A stretch of DNA of 64,000 nucleotides, from NCBI GenBank assembly GCA_965207805.1, contig OZ242312.1:2108001-2172000 (forward strand). Direction: 5' to 3'. This DNA comes from Palauibacter sp965207805 (GTDB lineage Bacteria; Gemmatimonadota; Gemmatimonadetes; Palauibacterales; Palauibacteraceae). This document shows, one piece after another, positions 53,106-61,691 of this stretch (positions are counted from its first letter, which is position 1; every line of letters begins with the position of its first letter). The position numbers were made by a program, and so were the translations under genes. Below the pieces are notes generated by a model that worked only from the letters and a program-made list of their open reading frames with translations, made no database searches and was not told where the DNA came from.

Positions 53106-55531
53106 ACCGCCGGCGGCCGCCTGCCAGCGCGGCGGGCGGACTGGTGCTGACGGGCTTGATCCTCGGGCTCGCCGCGGCGGAGCCGGCCTCGGCGCAGATT
53201 CAGCTCGACCAGTCGTCGGTCCGTGTCGATTCGGTCGTGGTAGTGGGGAATCAACGCCACTCCGCGAACATCGTCATCACCCGGAGCGGCCTCCGCCCGG
53301 GCAACGTCGTGCGCCAACCCCAGATCCAGGACGCGATCCGCCGCCTCTTCAGTTCCGGGGACTTCTCCGATGTCGAGATCGGGGTGGCGGAGTCGGACGA
53401 TCCCGAGCGCGGCATCTTCTACATCCGCGTGGAGGAACGGCCCTACATCACACAGTACGCGTTCCGGGGGCTCGAACGGGTGGACGAAGACGTCATCCGC
53501 GACACCGTCGGCCTCACAAGCAACAGTCCGCTCGACCCCAGTCGTATCGGGCGGGCGCGCGTCACGATGCTCGAACTGTTGTCGAACGAAGGGTTTCCGA
53601 CGGCGAGCGTGGATACGCTCATCCGCCCGGACCCGGCGTTTCCTCCGGACCTTCTCGTCGTGTTCGACGTCGACGAAGGGCCGCGGCTCGGGATCACGGC
53701 GATCACATTCGCGGGGAACGAAGCGTTCACGGACGGAGAACTCCGGGCGGCGATGGCCACGGATGAGGAGGGGTTCTTCTGGTTCGATTCGGGTGAACTC
53801 AAGAGGGATGAATTCCGGCGCGACCTGACGGAGCGGCTCCCGGACTTCTACCGCTCGCACGGCTATCTCGACTTCGAGGTGCTCGGGGACACGGTCATCT
53901 CGGACCGCGTCACCGGAAAGGGCCGGATCGAGATCCGCGTCGCGGAGGGCGCCCAGTACCTGCTCGAGGACCTGAGGATCACGGGCAACCGCGCGTTTCC
54001 GCTCGCGACGATCGAGCCGATCGTGCGCCGCGACCAGCACGAGGCCGAAGGGGACGAGGCGTATCCTCCCTTCAACTTCACCGCATTCTACGCTTCGCCG
54101 GCGGACCTCGGAGACCTCTACCGGAACAACGGATACCTCGGGTCCCGCGTCACGCCGGATGTGCGGCGCGTGGACGTGCCCGAAGGCGAGGCGCCCCGCG
54201 TCACGGCCCATCTCGTCATCCAGGAAGGCGCGCGAAGCTATATCCGGGAGATCGCGATCGAGGGGAACACGGCCACGCACGACCGCGTGATTCGGAACCG
54301 CCTGCTCATCTTCCCCGGTGACGTGTACTCGCAGGAACGCCTGATCCAGTCGTTCCAGAACATCCAGGGGTTGAACTTCTTCGAGCCGCTGCCGCCGGAT
54401 GAGGCGATCAACATCCGCCCGCGCCCGGACGGGGACATCGACATCTCGCTGCGCGTGCAGGAGAAGCAGACGGGAACGCTGAACTTCGGGATCACCGCCT
54501 CCGGTTATACCGGGCTCGCGGGGTTCATCGGCTACTCGCAGCCGAACCTTTTCGGGCTCGCGAAGACGGGGAGTGTCCGCTGGATCTTCGGCCGCCGGCA
54601 GCGGGACCTCGACATCAGCTACTCCGATCCGGAACTCCTGGGCAGCCACTACTCCGGAAACATCATGCTCCGGAGCTCGCGCGATCAGTTCACCGGCTTC
54701 AGCCTCGGGGACCGCCGCCAGACGGGCGGCCTGACCGAAGTCGGCATCCCGGTCCTCGGGATACGAAACACGCGCGTCTTCGTGGGCTACTCGCTCTTCG
54801 ACGACGACGTGCGGGGGTTGGACACGACGAATGTGATCGGACGGCGGTTCTCGCTCTTCTCCGGTCTGCGGTCCACGCTTTCCGGGCGCCTGGTCCAGGA
54901 CAGCCGGAACAATCCTCTGTTCGCGACGGCGGGTGCCCGGAACCAGCTCGCCTTTCGGCAGACGGGCGGCTTCCTCGGAGGCGATGGGAACTACCAGAAG
55001 CTCGATTTGACGAGCGAGTGGTTCGTGCCGGTGGGTCGGCTTGGCGGGGGCCCGGGGAGCACGAGTCCGCCCATCGAACTCACCTTCGGCCTCAGCTTCG
55101 AGGCAGGGCTCATCCTGGGCCGGAATCCGTTCTTCACCGAACGCTACTATGCGGGCGGCACGCAGGCGGGGATCCAGTTACGAGGATACGACGAGGCTTC
55201 GGTGACTCCGTCGGGGCACATCCCGGACAACGCCCCCTTCAGCGACCTCGACCGCGTGGGGGAATCGTTCTTCCGGACCGGGGTGACTTTCGGGATCAAG
55301 CTTACGAGCAGCATCTTCATGAGTGCTTTCATGGACGCCGGGAACGTCTGGCTGGACGCGAGCCAGCTCAACCCGACGGACCTTCTGGTGGGGGCGGGAA
55401 TCGGCGCGAGTCTGGTGACGCCGTTCGGTCCCCTGGGCCTCGACTACGCATACGGATTCGATCGGCGCGATGTCCTGGGCCGGCCGGATCCGGGTTGGCA
55501 ACTGCACTTCAAGTTCGGACGTGTGTTCTGA
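53102..55531 (+). CDS. bamA: Outer membrane protein assembly factor BamA
   Basis: An 809-residue Omp85 protein. The signal peptide (GLVLTGLILGLAAAEPASAQ) is followed by five POTRA repeats (VRVDSVVVVGNQRHSANIVI opens the first) and a 16-stranded barrel with the conserved VRWIFGRRQRD region. The end, HFKFGRVF, carries the C-terminal aromatic residue of barrel proteins. It folds and inserts outer-membrane proteins. A four-base overlap with clpC links it to the protein-quality genes, an unusual coupling. Confidence 0.96.
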   Translation: MNRRRPPASAAGGLVLTGLILGLAAAEPASAQIQLDQSSVRVDSVVVVGNQRHSANIVITRSGLRPGNVVRQPQIQDAIRRLFSSGDFSDVEIGVAESDDPERGIFYIRVEERPYITQYAFRGLERVDEDVIRDTVGLTSNSPLDPSRIGRARVTMLELLSNEGFPTASVDTLIRPDPAFPPDLLVVFDVDEGPRLGITAITFAGNEAFTDGELRAAMATDEEGFFWFDSGELKRDEFRRDLTERLPDFYRSHGYLDFEVLGDTVISDRVTGKGRIEIRVAEGAQYLLEDLRITGNRAFPLATIEPIVRRDQHEAEGDEAYPPFNFTAFYASPADLGDLYRNNGYLGSRVTPDVRRVDVPEGEAPRVTAHLVIQEGARSYIREIAIEGNTATHDRVIRNRLLIFPGDVYSQERLIQSFQNIQGLNFFEPLPPDEAINIRPRPDGDIDISLRVQEKQTGTLNFGITASGYTGLAGFIGYSQPNLFGLAKTGSVRWIFGRRQRDLDISYSDPELLGSHYSGNIMLRSSRDQFTGFSLGDRRQTGGLTEVGIPVLGIRNTRVFVGYSLFDDDVRGLDTTNVIGRRFSLFSGLRSTLSGRLVQDSRNNPLFATAGARNQLAFRQTGGFLGGDGNYQKLDLTSEWFVPVGRLGGGPGSTSPPIELTFGLSFEAGLILGRNPFFTERYYAGGTQAGIQLRGYDEASVTPSGHIPDNAPFSDLDRVGESFFRTGVTFGIKLTSSIFMSAFMDAGNVWLDASQLNPTDLLVGAGIGASLVTPFGPLGLDYAYGFDRRDVLGRPDPGWQLHFKFGRVF

Positions 55532-55549
55532 ACCGAGAGGGATACCGAC

Positions 55550-56164
55550 ATGAACTGGATCCACAGGGGCGCGGGGCCGGCGGCGATGTGCGCGCTCGCA
55601 CTTGGCTCGCTGCTCGCGGGCCCGCTGGCCGGCCAGGAGCAGCCGGGGGTGCCACCGGTGCTGGAGGCCGTCCCGCTGCCCCCCGAGGGGACGCCGATCG
55701 TCTACGTGAACACGCAGGCCATCCTTCCCGTCGCACCCGGCGCCGATTCGGCGGGCGCCGCGTTTCAGCGTTTGTCCCTCGAGTTCGAGGGCGAACTCGA
55801 GGCTTTTGCGGCGGAGATCGACTCTCTCATCGCGGCGTACCAGCAGCAGCAGTCGCTGCTCGACCCGGCGGGACGCCAGCAGAAGGAGCAGGAGATCCGC
55901 GACAAGCAGCAGGAGGCGGCAGGGCGGCAGCAGGAACTGAACGTGGAACTCGATCGGCGTCGCGCGGAGCTGCTTGAACCCATCGTGGTGCGCGTGAACG
56001 AGGTGATCGAGGAGATCCGCGCGGAACGCGGCTACTCGATCGTACTCGACATCGCCGCGGGCGTGGTGGCGGCGGACATCTCCCTCGACATCACGACCGC
56101 GGTGCTCGAGCGTCTCGGAGTGGATCTCGCCGCCCTCTCGGCCCAGCCCGTCCCCGGCAGCTAG
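55550..56164 (+). CDS. skp: Skp/OmpH-family periplasmic chaperone
   Basis: A 204-residue exported protein. The signal peptide (AAMCALALGSLLAGPLAGQE) is followed by a beta strand (PIVYVNTQAILPVAPGADSA), a long coiled coil (AAYQQQQSLLDPAGRQQKEQ, RDKQQEAAGRQQELNVELDR) and a closing strand (GYSIVLDIAAGVVAADISLD). This is the jellyfish-type Skp layout. It carries unfolded outer-membrane proteins to BamA, encoded just upstream. The gene precedes lpxD, an order widely conserved in Gram-negative bacteria. Confidence 0.92.
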   Translation: MNWIHRGAGPAAMCALALGSLLAGPLAGQEQPGVPPVLEAVPLPPEGTPIVYVNTQAILPVAPGADSAGAAFQRLSLEFEGELEAFAAEIDSLIAAYQQQQSLLDPAGRQQKEQEIRDKQQEAAGRQQELNVELDRRRAELLEPIVVRVNEVIEEIRAERGYSIVLDIAAGVVAADISLDITTAVLERLGVDLAALSAQPVPGS

Positions 56165-56218
56165 CCGGTCGAGTCCGGCTGCCACCGGCGCGGCCCAAGC
56201 TTCGGCTCCGTTCCGCGA

Positions 56219-57289
56219 ATGACGACGTTCACGGTCTCCGATCTCGCTCGTCGCGTGGGCGCGGATGTCCTGGGTGATCCCGACCGCCGGCTGAGCGGAG
56301 TCGCCTCGCTCGATGTCGCCGGCCCCGGAGACCTGGCCTTCTTTGCCCGCGAAGCCATGCGGGAGGCCGTACACGGGACGCGGGCGGGGGCGGTACTGAC
56401 CCCGCGCAGCTTCGAGCCAAGCGACGTTCGGTTCAGCGTCCTGAAGGTCGACGATCCCCATCTGTCCTTCGCCAGGATCGTGCGGCTGTTCCACCCGGAG
56501 CCCTCCCCGCCGCCGGGGATCCACCCGTCCGCCCGGATCGACGAGCGGGCGCGAATCGACGAGGGGGTATCGCTCGGCCCCGGCGTCGTGGTGGAGGACG
56601 GGGCCCGGATCGGGCGTGGGACGTGGGTGGGGCCGGGGACGCTGATCGGCCGCGGAGTCCGGATCGGGGTCGACTGCCGGCTCGGCCACGCCGTCTCCGT
56701 TCTCCACGGGGTCGAGATGGGCGACCGGGTGCGCGTTCACGCCGGCGCGCGCATCGGAACGGATGGCTTCGGGTACGTGCCGGGGCCGGACGGGGCGCAC
56801 AAGGTGCCGCAGATCGGCGGCTGCGTGATCGGAGACGACGTCGAGATCGGAGCGAACTGCACGATCGACCGCGGCGCGCTCGACGATACCCGGATCGGCG
56901 ACCGGACCAAGCTCGACAACCTCGTGCACGTGGGGCACAACGTACGGATCGGGAGCGATTGCCTCATCGCGGCGCACGTCGGCATCGCGGGGAGCTGCGA
57001 CATCGGCGCCGGAACGCACTTCGGCGGCCAGGCCGGCGTGGCGGGCCACCTGATGATCGGAGCCGGCGCGCGCATCGCGGGCCAGACGGGCGTGGTTCAG
57101 GATGTGCCCGCCGGAGCGGAACTGGGAGGGACGCCGGCCCGACCCCAGCGGTCGTGGCTGAAGGAGGCCGCCCACCTGAGCAGGCTGCCGGACCTCTTCC
57201 ATCGCGTCGCGCGGCTCGAGCGTTGGCTGGGCGCCCGCGGGGGCGATCGGGCCATCCGGCGGGACGGGTCGGGCGAAGAAGGCGCTTGA
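56219..57289 (+). CDS. lpxD: UDP-3-O-acylglucosamine N-acyltransferase LpxD
   Basis: A 356-residue enzyme of lipid A synthesis. The N-terminal uridine-binding domain is DLARRVGADVLGDPDRRLSG. The left-handed beta helix is built from hexapeptide repeats (VSLGPGVVVEDGARIGRGTW and others). The catalytic His is in LVHVGHNVRIGSDCLIAAHV, and a helical tail follows. It adds the second acyl chain, to the N2 position, after LpxA and LpxC. The stop overlaps the lpxC TTG. Confidence 0.95.
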   Translation: MTTFTVSDLARRVGADVLGDPDRRLSGVASLDVAGPGDLAFFAREAMREAVHGTRAGAVLTPRSFEPSDVRFSVLKVDDPHLSFARIVRLFHPEPSPPPGIHPSARIDERARIDEGVSLGPGVVVEDGARIGRGTWVGPGTLIGRGVRIGVDCRLGHAVSVLHGVEMGDRVRVHAGARIGTDGFGYVPGPDGAHKVPQIGGCVIGDDVEIGANCTIDRGALDDTRIGDRTKLDNLVHVGHNVRIGSDCLIAAHVGIAGSCDIGAGTHFGGQAGVAGHLMIGAGARIAGQTGVVQDVPAGAELGGTPARPQRSWLKEAAHLSRLPDLFHRVARLERWLGARGGDRAIRRDGSGEEGA

Positions 57290-58137
57290 CGGCGAAACAG
57301 CGCACGATCGCGCGGGCCGTGGAGGTCCGCGGGTACGGAATACACACGGGGGAGCCCTCCATCGTGCGGCTTCGCCCAGCGCCCGAACACGCCGGTCTGC
57401 GCTTCCGTCGCACGGATCTTCCTGATGCGCCGGAGATACCGGCCACGGTGGAGTCCGTGCACTCCGCCTACCGCGAGACCGCCCTCCGACGGGGCGACGC
57501 CGTGATTCGCACTGTCGAACACGTCCTCGCCGCGGCGCACGGGCTGGGGCTCGACAATCTCTGGATCGACGTTGCCGGGCCCGAACCTCCCGCTCTCGAT
57601 GGGAGCGCGGCCGGATGGTGCGACCGGCTGCTGGAAGCCGGACCTGTCGCGCAGGAAGCCGAGGCACCGTGCCTTCGGATCGGCCGGCCCCTGCAGCTGA
57701 AGGTCGGCGGGGCCCGGTACGATGTCCTCCCCGCGGAGTCCGGGCGGATTTCGGCGACGATCGACTTCGATCACCCTCTCATCGGGCGGCAGTCCGCGAG
57801 CGCGCGGTTGGGGCCTGTGGAGTTCGCACGGGAGATCGCGCCGGCCCGCACCTTCGGTCTGTCCGCATGGGGAGACGCGCTCCGTGAGCGGGGACTCGCG
57901 CTCGGAGCGACGCGGGACAACACGCTCGTCCTCTCCGCGGACGGGCTCGAGGCCGGGCAGGAACTCCGTTTCCCCGATGAATTCGTGCGGCACAAGATCC
58001 TCGACATCATCGGCGATCTCGCACTCGTGGGCGCGAGACTGCAATGTCATGTGGTCGCGGAACGACCGGGACACCACGGCAATCTGGAACTCGCCCGCCG
58101 ACTGGCAGCCCGTGGCACGACACAGGGATACGATTGA
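57286..58137 (+). CDS. lpxC: UDP-3-O-acyl-GlcNAc deacetylase LpxC
   Basis: About 283 residues from a TTG start that overlaps the lpxD stop (TTGA at 57286-57289). The zinc ligands and core motifs are RTVEHVLAAAHGLGLDNLWI (first His), DEFVRHKILDIIGDLALVGA (HxxxD) and VAERPGHHGNLELARRLAAR (later His). It catalyses the committed step of lipid A synthesis. Here lpxC and fabZ are separate genes, whereas Bacteroidetes fuse them. Confidence 0.95.
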   Translation: MTAKQRTIARAVEVRGYGIHTGEPSIVRLRPAPEHAGLRFRRTDLPDAPEIPATVESVHSAYRETALRRGDAVIRTVEHVLAAAHGLGLDNLWIDVAGPEPPALDGSAAGWCDRLLEAGPVAQEAEAPCLRIGRPLQLKVGGARYDVLPAESGRISATIDFDHPLIGRQSASARLGPVEFAREIAPARTFGLSAWGDALRERGLALGATRDNTLVLSADGLEAGQELRFPDEFVRHKILDIIGDLALVGARLQCHVVAERPGHHGNLELARRLAARGTTQGYD

Positions 58138-58165
58138 GGCAGAACGAGACGAACGAGGAAGGGTG

Positions 58166-58594
58166 ATGGACATCACCGAAATACTGAACATCCTCCCGCA
58201 TCGGTATCCGATGCTCCTGGTGGACCGTGTGCTCGAGATCGAACCGGGGCAACGGATCGTCGGCCTGAAGAACGTGAGCGCGAACGAACCGTTCTTCGCC
58301 GGGCATTTTCCCGGCCGTCCCGTGATGCCCGGGGTGCTCATCATCGAGGCGCTCGCCCAGTGCGGGGGAGTCCTCCTGATGAGCGGCCTGCAGAACCCCG
58401 AGGACAAGGTCATCTACTTCCTGTCGGTGGATGGCGTGAAGTTCCGGCGGCCCGTCATCCCCGGAGACCAGTTGATCCTCGAACTCGATCTCGTTCAGGG
58501 ACGGGGCAAGCGTGGAAAGCTGAAGGGGATTGCGCGTGTCGACGGCCGGATCGCGGCAGAAGCCACGATTCTCGGACAGGTCATGGACCGGTGA
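58166..58594 (+). CDS. fabZ: 3-hydroxyacyl-ACP dehydratase FabZ
   Basis: A 142-residue hot-dog enzyme: DITEILNILPHRYPMLLVDR at the start, catalytic His and Glu in FFAGHFPGRPVMPGVLIIEA, then SVDGVKFRRPVIPGDQLILE. It dehydrates 3-hydroxyacyl-ACP and competes with LpxA for this substrate. The ATG at 58166 follows GAGGAAGGG. Its stop overlaps lpxA (GTGA at 58591-58594). Confidence 0.96.
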   Translation: MDITEILNILPHRYPMLLVDRVLEIEPGQRIVGLKNVSANEPFFAGHFPGRPVMPGVLIIEALAQCGGVLLMSGLQNPEDKVIYFLSVDGVKFRRPVIPGDQLILELDLVQGRGKRGKLKGIARVDGRIAAEATILGQVMDR

Positions 58595-59445
58595 CCTCGG
58601 CGGGCTACGCACCGGGACGCCACGCGACGGCGGTCGTGGATGCGTCGGCAAGCATCGCCTCCAGCGCCACCGTGGGGCCGTACACCGTCATCGGCCCCGA
58701 CGTGGAGGTCGGCGAACGGGTCCGGATTGGCCCGCACGTGCTCATCGAGCGGGATACGCGGGTGGCCGAGGATGTGCGCATCGCGAAGGGTGCCGTCCTG
58801 GGCTCGGACCCGCAGGACCTGAAGTACGCGGGCGAACGCACCTTCCTGGAGATTGGACCCCGCACCGTCGTCCGCGAGTTCACGACGCTCAACCGGGGGA
58901 CGGCCGCGAGCGGTCTGACTTCGGTCGGGGCGGACACGCTCGTGATGGCCTACGTGCACATCGCCCACGACTGCCTCATCGGAGATCACGTCGTACTCGC
59001 GAACGGCGTGACCATGGGGGGACACGTCGAGATCGGCGACTGGGGAATCGTCGGAGGGCTGACGGGCATCCACCAGTTCACGCGCATCGGCCGGCACGCG
59101 ATGGTCGGTGGAGGCGCGCGCGTCTCGCGGGACGTTGCACCGTACACCCTCGTGGGCGGAGGCCGCACCCGCACGTACGGCGTCAACCGTATCGGACTCG
59201 AACGCCGCGGATTCGAGCCGGATGCGATCCGTGCCCTGCAGTCCGCCTACCGGACGATCTTCCGGTCGGGTGACCCGCTCCGGGCGAGTCTCGATCGCGT
59301 GCGGCAGGGGAACATGACTCCCGAAGTGCGAGAACTCGTGGAGTTCATCCGCGATTCCGAACGTGGCGTGACCGCGACCCGCGTCGGACCGGACGACGAC
59401 CTCCCGCCGGAGCCGCGAGAGGCGAAGACCCGGCCCGCCGTGTGA
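58591..59445 (+). CDS. lpxA: UDP-GlcNAc acyltransferase LpxA
   Basis: A 284-residue acyltransferase from GTG 58591. The beta helix carries hexapeptide repeats (VVDASASIASSATVGPYTVI). The catalytic region includes YVHIAHDCLIGDHVVLANGV and GGLTGIHQFTRIGRHAMVGG. The C-terminal helical domain (RTYGVNRIGLERRGFEPDAI) is typical. It transfers a hydroxyacyl chain to UDP-GlcNAc, the first lipid A step. The stop overlaps the oxidoreductase GTG. Confidence 0.96.
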   Translation: MTSAGYAPGRHATAVVDASASIASSATVGPYTVIGPDVEVGERVRIGPHVLIERDTRVAEDVRIAKGAVLGSDPQDLKYAGERTFLEIGPRTVVREFTTLNRGTAASGLTSVGADTLVMAYVHIAHDCLIGDHVVLANGVTMGGHVEIGDWGIVGGLTGIHQFTRIGRHAMVGGGARVSRDVAPYTLVGGGRTRTYGVNRIGLERRGFEPDAIRALQSAYRTIFRSGDPLRASLDRVRQGNMTPEVRELVEFIRDSERGVTATRVGPDDDLPPEPREAKTRPAV

Positions 59446-60416
59446 GCCGGATCCCGGCCGGCGTCGTTGGCGTCGGAAAGCTGGGCGCCGAGCATGCCCG
59501 GCTCCTGGCTCAGAGCGACGCGTTCGAACTGGAGGGGGTCCACGACCGGTCGGCCGCGCGGGCGAATAGGGTCGCGGGTGCGTTGTCCGTACCGGCCTTC
59601 GCGGAGGTTGAGGCGCTGCTCGACCGAGTCGAAGCCGTCGTCGTCGCGGTGCCCACCGTGGCGCACCACGAGGCCGCCGCCGCCGCGATCCGGGCGGGTT
59701 GCCACGTACTGGTCGAGAAACCGCTCACCACGAGCCTCGGCGAAGCGGATGAGATCCTCGCGCTCGCGGAGGAGCAGGGCGTCGTTCTCGGAGTCGGACA
59801 CGTCGAGCGCTTCAACGGCATCCTCCTCGCCGCGGATCCGTGGCTGGATCGACCGCGGTTCATCGAGTCGCTGCGCATGGCGCCGTTTCAACCCCGGGGT
59901 GCGGACACCACGGTGATCCTGGATCTCATGATCCACGACATCGACCTCGTGCTCACCCTGACGGACGCCCCGCTGACGGACGTGCGGGCGGTGGGCGTGC
60001 CCGTCGTTTCCCCCCGGATCGACCTCGCCAACGCCCGCCTGTCGTTCGAGGACGGCACGGTGGCGAACATCACCGCGAGCCGCGTGGCGCTGAAGGCAAT
60101 GCGGAAGCTGCGGTTGTTCCAGCGCTCCGGGTACTTCAGCTTGGACCTGGCGGCCGAAACGGGACATCACTACAGACGGCGCGATCCGCGGACCGTGACC
60201 GCAATCACGGGGGTGGAGGCCCTGGTGGAGCACGTGCCGCTGGAGGCTCGCGGCGGCGAGGCGCTCGCGCGGGAACTCGAGGCCTTTGCCGACGCGATCG
60301 CGGGACGCCCGAGCCGCCTGGTATCGGGTCGCGCGGGCAGGGAGGCACTGGAAGTCGCGATCCGAATCACCCGCGAAATCGAGGAGTTCGTACATGTCGT
60401 TGCTCAAGATTCGTGA
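59442..60416 (+). CDS. Gfo/Idh/MocA oxidoreductase, GnnA-like
   Basis: A 324-residue NAD-binding oxidoreductase starting at GTG. The Rossmann motif is AGVVGVGKLGAEHARLLAQS, the family signature VLVEKPLTTSLGEADEILAL, and the substrate-binding helix has LDLMIHDIDLVLTLTDAPLT. Placement between lpxA and lpxB is that of GnnA, the dehydrogenase that oxidises UDP-GlcNAc at C3 for amide-linked lipid A. The partner transaminase GnnB is not in the window, so the pathway may be incomplete here or use a GnnB elsewhere. Other sugar dehydrogenase roles are possible. Confidence 0.82.
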   Translation: MSRIPAGVVGVGKLGAEHARLLAQSDAFELEGVHDRSAARANRVAGALSVPAFAEVEALLDRVEAVVVAVPTVAHHEAAAAAIRAGCHVLVEKPLTTSLGEADEILALAEEQGVVLGVGHVERFNGILLAADPWLDRPRFIESLRMAPFQPRGADTTVILDLMIHDIDLVLTLTDAPLTDVRAVGVPVVSPRIDLANARLSFEDGTVANITASRVALKAMRKLRLFQRSGYFSLDLAAETGHHYRRRDPRTVTAITGVEALVEHVPLEARGGEALARELEAFADAIAGRPSRLVSGRAGREALEVAIRITREIEEFVHVVAQDS

Positions 60417-60528
60417 GGAGCGGAAGAAGCTCGGAGGCGCGGTCAAGCGGGGACCCCGGACGCTGGTTCTCCTCATCCTCCTTGCGCTTGTCCTCTTGTT
60501 AATGGCCTACCTCGGCCGCCTGTCCTGA
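60394..60528 (+). CDS. Small single-pass membrane protein
   Basis: 44 residues: a basic amphipathic head (SLLKIREERKKLGGAVKRGP), then one hydrophobic helix (TLVLLILLALVLLLMAYLGR). The ATG at 60394 overlaps the oxidoreductase by 23 nt and the stop overlaps the lpxB CTG start. The positive-inside topology suggests a cytoplasmic N-terminus. It has no recognisable family. Its place inside the lipid A cluster hints at a membrane adaptor for LpxB or the oxidoreductase. Confidence 0.6.
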   Translation: MSLLKIREERKKLGGAVKRGPRTLVLLILLALVLLLMAYLGRLS

Positions 60529-61691
60529 CCCCACGTCCACGACCGGCGGTCTTCATCTCCGCCGGCGAATCCTCGGGAGACCACCACGGCGCGGCGGTCG
60601 CGCGGGAGATCCGCCGGAAGCTGCCCGAGGCGAGGCTGTTCGGCATCGGCGGCCGCGAGATGGACGCGGCGGGCGTGTCGAGGATCGCCGGGCTGGACGA
60701 GTTGTCGGTCATGGGCGGGACGGAGGTGCTGCGGCGTCTGCCGGGTTTCCTTCGGCTGGAGCGCAGGATCCGGCGCCTCTTCGTGACGGAGGATGTCCGG
60801 CTGTTTCTTCCGATCGACTACCCGGGACTGAATCTGCGGCTTGCCCGAAGCGCGCGGCGGCAGCGACGTCGGGTCCTCTACTACATCGCGCCTCAGGTAT
60901 GGGCCTGGCGCGAGGGCCGGGCCAGGAAACTGCGGCGCGATTGCGACCGCGTCCTCACCGTGCTGCCGTTCGAAGCGGCGCTGCTCGCACGATACGGCGT
61001 GCGCACGGACTTCGTCGGCCACCCCCTACTCGACGCGACGCACGCTCCCGACGGCGGTGCGTGGGCCGGCGCGACGATGGGGGGCCGCCCATCCGATTCG
61101 GGGAGGATGATCGGACTCTTCCCGGGATCACGGGAGCAGGAGGTCCGGTGCATGCTTCCCGTCTTCGCGCAGGCCGCGCGGGAACTCGCGGGCCGGCACC
61201 GGGATCTCGATTTCATCATCGCGCGCCCACCGCACCTGCCGGAATCGCTCTATGCCGAAGCGGGATTCCCGACCGCCGGCGCGCGCGAGGCCACGGCGCG
61301 GTCGTGGGCTGCCCTCACGAAGTCCGGCACGATCACCCTCGAACTCGCGCTCGCGGGGGTGCCGATGGTCGTGGGCTACCGCATGGGCAGGGTGGAGTGG
61401 GCCATCGGCCGTCGGCTCGTGCGCGTGCCGTCCATCGTGCTCGTCAATCTCGTAGCCGAGGCCCCGGTCGTGCCGGAGTTCCTTCAGGATGGGCTGACGG
61501 CCGAGCGGGCGGCGGCGGCGCTCGAGACGCTCCTCCAGGAAGGGGCGCCGGCCCGGCGCGAGATGTTGCGCGGCTTCGACGTCGTTCGCGAACGGCTCGG
61601 GCAGCCCGGCTGCGCGAGGCGCGTGGCGAGGCACGCGATCGAGCTTCTGGCCGACCCCGATTCCGAGCGTCGCCCCGGCCTGCCGTGCTGA
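60525..61691 (+). CDS. lpxB: Lipid A disaccharide synthase LpxB, CTG start
   Basis: About 388 residues (E. coli LpxB 382). The conserved head (RPAVFISAGESSGDHHGAAV) lies upstream of every ATG, GTG and TTG in the frame; the first of these is at 60660. The start must therefore be the CTG at 60525, which overlaps the upstream stop (CTGA). Other landmarks are FLPIDYPGLNLRLARSARRQ, YYIAPQVWAWREGRARKLRR, IGLFPGSREQEVRCMLPVFA and KSGTITLELALAGVPMVVGY. It condenses UDP-diacylglucosamine and lipid X. Confidence 0.95.
   Translation: MTPRPRPAVFISAGESSGDHHGAAVAREIRRKLPEARLFGIGGREMDAAGVSRIAGLDELSVMGGTEVLRRLPGFLRLERRIRRLFVTEDVRLFLPIDYPGLNLRLARSARRQRRRVLYYIAPQVWAWREGRARKLRRDCDRVLTVLPFEAALLARYGVRTDFVGHPLLDATHAPDGGAWAGATMGGRPSDSGRMIGLFPGSREQEVRCMLPVFAQAARELAGRHRDLDFIIARPPHLPESLYAEAGFPTAGAREATARSWAALTKSGTITLELALAGVPMVVGYRMGRVEWAIGRRLVRVPSIVLVNLVAEAPVVPEFLQDGLTAERAAAALETLLQEGAPARREMLRGFDVVRERLGQPGCARRVARHAIELLADPDSERRPGLPC

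Noticed and set aside
55178..57667. 829-codon frame opposite the bamA-skp-lpxD-lpxC region
   Set aside because: It crosses four real genes on the other strand and has low-complexity composition.
60660..61691. lpxB starting at the first ATG (60660)
   Set aside because: That would remove the conserved N-terminal motif SAGESSGD required in LpxB, so the upstream CTG is used.
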